Assembly: GCF_009765225.1 (NCBI RefSeq)
Contig: NZ_VMSF01000001.1
Span: 2,852,001 to 2,916,000, forward strand
Direction: 5' to 3'
From: Leifsonia sp. AG29
Lineage (GTDB): Bacteria; Actinomycetota; Actinomycetes; Actinomycetales; Microbacteriaceae
Length of the DNA: 64,000 bases
The notes under the pieces were generated by a model. The model had not been told where the DNA came from, made no database searches, and saw nothing but the letters and a program-made list of their open reading frames with translations. Shown in pieces: positions 60,750 to 64,000 of this stretch. Position 1 is the first letter of the stretch. Every line of letters starts with the position of its first letter. The translations under genes were made by a program, and so were the position numbers.

Positions 60750-61796
60750 ATGAACGCGCCGGACATCGAACCAGCCCCCGCAGCAGTCGAGCTTTCTGCC
60801 GAGCCGGGAACCATCCTCTGGGGGCGCCTCCCCTGCGAGAGCGACTCGCCGGTGCTGACCGTCCGGCCGGGAGACGCCGTCACCATCCACACCGTCAGCC
60901 ACGAAGGGCTCCTCCCGGGACAGGGGTCGGATCCCATCGCCTTCTTCGGGTCGTACGGCTTCGAGCCGGATGAGGTGTTGCCGGAAGCCGTCCGCATCGT
61001 CCGGGAGTCCACCCGGTCGTCGGACGACGGTCCGCACGTGGTCGTCGGCCCGATCGCCATCCGCGGTGCGGAGGTGGGCGACGTGCTCACCATGACGCTG
61101 CTGTCTGCACACCCCCGCGTCCCGTACGGCGTCGTCTCGAACCGGCACGGCAAGGGTGCCCTCGCGGGCGAGCTGCCGCTGGGAGGCGCGGAGCGTAGCG
61201 TTCTAGCGGACCTGCTCGGGCCCGACCGCGCGACGCTGCGGGTAGAGGCCGGGCGCGCGCCCGTGTTCCCGATCGATCCGTTCCTGGGCATCATGGGGGT
61301 CGCGGTCGCGGGATCCGTCCGGCCGCACTCGGTCCCGCCGGGCCCGCACGGCGGCAACCTCGACATCCGCCTGCTCACCGCGGGCTCACGGCTCCACCTC
61401 CCCGTGCTGGTCCCCGGTGCGCTCGCGTACGTCGGAGACCCGCATTTCGCCCAGGGCGACGGCGAGGTGGCACTGACGGCGGTGGAGGGGTCGCTGACCG
61501 CCACCGTGCGATTCGACCTCGTGCCCGCCGCCGAGACCGCCCGTCGGTTCGGGGCGCTGGGCGGCCCGCTCGTAGAGACCGACGACTACTGGGCTCCTGT
61601 CGGCCTCGACGAGGACCTGGACCTCGCGGTGCGCCACTGCGTCCGCGCCGCCATCGACCTCCTCGCCGCGCAGTACGGCCTGGACGAGGCTTCTGCCTAC
61701 GCCTACTTGAGCGCGGCGACCGACTTCGACATCTCGCAGGTCGTGGACGGCGTCAAGGGCGCGCACGCGCGCATCCGGAAGGCCGACTTTGCCTAG
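60750..61796 (+). CDS. Acetamidase/formamidase-family amidase
   Basis: 348 residues. FmdA/AmdA fold: GDAVTIHTVSHEG, GPIAIRGAEVGDVLTMTLL, FLGIMGVAVAG and PPGPHGGNLDIRLLTAGSRL are the family's conserved blocks, with GDPHFAQGDGEVALTAVEGS near the middle. It hydrolyses small amides to acid and ammonia. In this position, divergent from pucG, it may release ammonia from a late purine product such as oxamate or formamide. CGGAGGG precedes the ATG. The next gene starts 8 nt before its stop. Confidence 0.87.
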   Translation: MNAPDIEPAPAAVELSAEPGTILWGRLPCESDSPVLTVRPGDAVTIHTVSHEGLLPGQGSDPIAFFGSYGFEPDEVLPEAVRIVRESTRSSDDGPHVVVGPIAIRGAEVGDVLTMTLLSAHPRVPYGVVSNRHGKGALAGELPLGGAERSVLADLLGPDRATLRVEAGRAPVFPIDPFLGIMGVAVAGSVRPHSVPPGPHGGNLDIRLLTAGSRLHLPVLVPGALAYVGDPHFAQGDGEVALTAVEGSLTATVRFDLVPAAETARRFGALGGPLVETDDYWAPVGLDEDLDLAVRHCVRAAIDLLAAQYGLDEASAYAYLSAATDFDISQVVDGVKGAHARIRKADFA

Positions 61797-63351
61797 GCCG
61801 GACGTCGTCTCGCTCGACGGGAGCGCTGTCCCCGACGGCCTGGTGGAGGCTGCGCTGAGCTACGAGCAGGCTCTCGCCGATGACGACGTCGCGCTCCTTG
61901 ACGCGTTCTTCGTCGGCGGTCCCGCCGTCGTGCGCACGGACGGGGACGGAGTGCTCACGGGACAGGACGCGATCGCGCGCTTCCGACGACTGCGCGGCGG
62001 CGCGCCCGCTCGCGAACTCGAGTGCCTCGACGTGGTCGTGCTCTCGGCCGAGGCCGCAGTCACCGTCGCGACGACATCGTCGGCCGGCCGGAGCGCCGCC
62101 CTCACGCAGGTCTGGCGACGCACGCCCGACGGGTGGCGGATCGCCGTCGCCCACGTCGGGGCGCCCGCCGTCGCCCTGGACGAGCGCGTCTGGCGTGTGG
62201 CCGGTGCGCCCCTCCTTCCGCCCGCGATGCCGGGCCCGCTTGACGGAATGACCGTCGCGGTCAAGGACGTCTTCGCAGTCGCCGGGCAGCGGCTCGGAGG
62301 AGGCGTGCCCGCCTACCTCGCCGAGCGCGAGCCGGAGACCGCGAACGCGACAGCGGTGCAGCAGCTCGTCGACCGCGGTGCCGCCGTGCGCGGCGTGGCG
62401 GTCACCGACGAGTTCGCGTACAGCCTGACCGGCGTCAGCCCGCACCATGCCCCCACCCCGAATCGGCTGCACCGCGGCCACCTTCCGGGCGGCTCTTCGA
62501 GCGGACCCGCAACCGCGGTCGCGCTGGGCGAGGCCACGATCGGGCTCGCCACCGACACCGCGGGATCCATCCGGGTGCCCGCGTCGTATCAGGGGCTCTG
62601 GGGGCTGCGGACCACACACGGCGCGGTGGACAGAGCCGGGATGCTGCCGCTCGCCCCCAGCTTCGACACGGCCGGGTGGCTCGCCCGCGACGGCCAGACA
62701 CTCCTCCGGGTGGCCGAGAGCGTGCTCGGTGCGCCAGCGCGGACTCCGGGCCCGCGCCCGAGTTCCGGCGCCGGCCTGGTGACGCTCGGCGATCTCGGCC
62801 TGAACGAACCGGTCGCCGCCGCCTTCCGAGCCGTCCTTGACCGCCTCGGCCCCGTCCGTCGGGTCGCTTACCCGCTGGATGACCTCGCCGCCGCCTTCCG
62901 CACCGTCCAGGCCGCCGAAGCGTGGCGGACGCACGGCGCCTGGATCCGCACGCACCCGGGCACGCTGAGCGCCGACGTCGCCGCGCGGTTCGACGCCGCA
63001 AGCCGGGTCACGACCGACGACGAGACGACGGCCCGGGCGTCACTTGACGCGCACGCCCGACGGCTGCGCAACCTCCTCGGCGACGACGTGTTAGTCCTCC
63101 CCTCCACCCCGACGACACCGCCCCCGCTCGACATCGAACCGGCCGCGCTGGATTCGGTCCGCGCGGCGACGACCCGCCTCACCTCGGTGGCGGGAGCACT
63201 TCGGGCACCGGCCGTCAGCGCCCCGCTCCTCGGACCTCGCGGGGTCGCGGGCGGCCTCTGCCTGGTCGGCACGCGCGGCGACGACGTATCCGTCGTCGCC
63301 CGCATGCTCGACCTCGCCGCCGAACTCGAGATAGACCGAACAGAACGATGA
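61789..63351 (+). CDS. AtzH-like (DUF3225) domain fused to amidase-signature amidase
   Basis: 520 residues from TTG 61789, supported by GGAAGG 7 nt upstream. Residues ~10-130 are a SnoaL-like AtzH/DUF3225 domain (ALSYEQALADDDVALLDAFF, LTQVWRRTPDGWRIAVAHVG). From ~145 the amidase signature follows: Lys in MTVAVKDVFAVAG, cis-Ser in PGGSSSGPA and nucleophile Ser in DTAGSIRVPAS. In s-triazine degraders AtzH and the allophanate hydrolase AtzF act together on biuret/allophanate; here one chain holds both. It likely cleaves a ureido acid or dicarboxylate mono-amide such as oxalurate or allophanate. Confidence 0.88.
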   Translation: MPRPDVVSLDGSAVPDGLVEAALSYEQALADDDVALLDAFFVGGPAVVRTDGDGVLTGQDAIARFRRLRGGAPARELECLDVVVLSAEAAVTVATTSSAGRSAALTQVWRRTPDGWRIAVAHVGAPAVALDERVWRVAGAPLLPPAMPGPLDGMTVAVKDVFAVAGQRLGGGVPAYLAEREPETANATAVQQLVDRGAAVRGVAVTDEFAYSLTGVSPHHAPTPNRLHRGHLPGGSSSGPATAVALGEATIGLATDTAGSIRVPASYQGLWGLRTTHGAVDRAGMLPLAPSFDTAGWLARDGQTLLRVAESVLGAPARTPGPRPSSGAGLVTLGDLGLNEPVAAAFRAVLDRLGPVRRVAYPLDDLAAAFRTVQAAEAWRTHGAWIRTHPGTLSADVAARFDAASRVTTDDETTARASLDAHARRLRNLLGDDVLVLPSTPTTPPPLDIEPAALDSVRAATTRLTSVAGALRAPAVSAPLLGPRGVAGGLCLVGTRGDDVSVVARMLDLAAELEIDRTER

Positions 63352-64000
63352 CGATCCCGCTCGCCGGCCCGCCCGCGACACACCGCCCGTCCATGCTCTC
63401 CCGCCTGGCCCACCTCGCACCCATGCTCGCGCTCACGTTCACGACGGGAATCGTCGACGCGGTCGGCTACCTCGGCCTGGACCGGGTCTTCACCGGCAAC
63501 ATGACCGGCAACGTCGTCATCCTGGGGATGGCGCTCGCCGGAGCCGACAACCTCCCGATCATCGGACCGGCACTGGCGCTGGCGGCGTTCCTGGTCGGCG
63601 CGGTCGTCTCCGGTCGGATCCTGCGCACGGCCGGAACCGGCTGGACGCGGCGCACCACGACGATGTTCGCCATCGTCGCCGCGCTCGTCGCGGCAACGGC
63701 GGTGCTCGCCGCCGTCTCCGGACGGGCCGCCGAGCCGGTCGCGCTCACGATCACTGGCGGACTCGCCTTCGCCATGGGAGCCCAGGCGGCGGCCGCGCGG
63801 CACCTGTCGGTCGCCGACGTGACCACGGTGGTCGTCACCTCAACCATCACGGGGCTCGCAGCCGACTCCTGGCTCGGTCTCCGCACCGGACAGCGCTGGC
63901 CGCGCCGGGTCCTCGCCATCGCGCTGATCGCGGCCGGCGCCTTCACGGGCGCCCTCCTGCTGCGGGTCCACCTGTCGGCCGGCCTGTTCGCCGCCGCCGC
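63348..64000 (+). CDS. DUF1275 (YoaK) membrane protein, partial
   Basis: 217 residues visible; the C-terminus lies beyond the right edge. Five to six hydrophobic segments, with TGIVDAVGYLGLDRVFTGNM and TGNVVILG being the DUF1275 signature. Function is not established; a transport role is usually assumed. ATG overlaps the amidase stop (ATGA), so it is in the formamidase operon. Confidence 0.88.
   Translation, partial: MTIPLAGPPATHRPSMLSRLAHLAPMLALTFTTGIVDAVGYLGLDRVFTGNMTGNVVILGMALAGADNLPIIGPALALAAFLVGAVVSGRILRTAGTGWTRRTTTMFAIVAALVAATAVLAAVSGRAAEPVALTITGGLAFAMGAQAAAARHLSVADVTTVVVTSTITGLAADSWLGLRTGQRWPRRVLAIALIAAGAFTGALLLRVHLSAGLFAAA

Noticed and set aside
58127-61504. Continuous minus-strand frame of 1125 codons including allC
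   Set aside because: Upstream of the GTG at 59422 it overlaps pucG and the formamidase gene in other frames; only the C-terminal 431 residues have homology.

Overview
The window is about 69-70 % GC by eye, almost fully coding, with many 1-4 nt stop/start overlaps, purine-rich ribosome binding sites and several GTG/TTG starts. Gene content (RecQ with HRDC, XRE-cupin, FadR, RpiR and many TetR regulators, GH3 and GH36 glycosidases) fits a high-GC actinobacterium, most likely Microbacteriaceae (Leifsonia-like). This is inferred from protein similarity recalled from memory; there is no rRNA in the window. I see no tRNA, CRISPR, IS element or prophage.

0-9 kb is core-like: the N-terminus of an acyl-CoA oxidase, a hexapeptide-repeat acyltransferase-like protein, a GH3 beta-glucosidase, RecQ, a DHFR-like reductase, a DMT permease, and a MarR/14-TM MFS efflux pair. 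9-15 kb is patchier: a C-terminal stub of a GH36 alpha-galactosidase, an HxlR/membrane protein divergon, a TetR / beta-carbonic anhydrase / NmrA divergon with three operator copies, and a junction where a gluconate kinase and a TetR gene are both truncated.

15-29 kb is a coherent sugar locus. A leftward operon encodes a carbohydrate ABC importer (binding lipoprotein and two permeases), a GH36 glycosidase, a Zn-dependent sugar dehydrogenase, an aldo/keto reductase and a DMT permease. A FadR-type regulator lies divergent to it. A second block encodes an enolase-superfamily aldonate dehydratase, an SMP-30 lactonase, a 2-keto-3-deoxy-L-arabonate dehydratase (DHDPS fold) and an alpha-ketoglutaric semialdehyde dehydrogenase. 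Together these give every step of a non-phosphorylative pentose route to 2-oxoglutarate, so I infer an L-arabinopyranoside (or galactoside-like) utilisation locus. The same ATCAT-N3-ATGAT palindrome stands in both divergent intergenic regions.

28.9-37.3 kb is an accessory, decaying region: five TetR-type genes or remnants, small oxidoreductase/hydrolase operons, three frameshifted genes (TetR, SDR, MFS), and a roughly 90 bp direct repeat flanking a 3.5 kb segment.

37.3-64 kb is a large nitrogen-heterocycle catabolic island. It holds a molybdenum hydroxylase (FAD protein plus a fused 2Fe-2S/Mo protein), XdhC, a MocA-like cytidylyltransferase, an amidohydrolase that has lost metal ligands, a PDR-type reductase, an XRE-cupin regulator, and a long operon with a cytosine-deaminase-like enzyme, a NitT/TauT-type ABC importer, an SDR, a FAD-linked oxidase, a creatininase-family amidohydrolase and a PNPOx-like flavoprotein. 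That operon runs directly into allantoinase, uricase and guanine-deaminase-like genes. OHCU decarboxylase/HIU hydrolase (fused), allantoate amidohydrolase, ureidoglycine-glyoxylate aminotransferase, an RpiR regulator, a formamidase-like protein and an AtzH-amidase fusion complete it. Xanthine-to-oxalurate/glycine is therefore nearly complete, and the block upstream of allantoinase looks like an additional, unassigned heterocycle pathway. An ATGTTGA-N5-TCAACAT palindrome occurs upstream of both the Mo-hydroxylase operon and the importer operon, which ties them to one regulator, probably the XRE-cupin protein.
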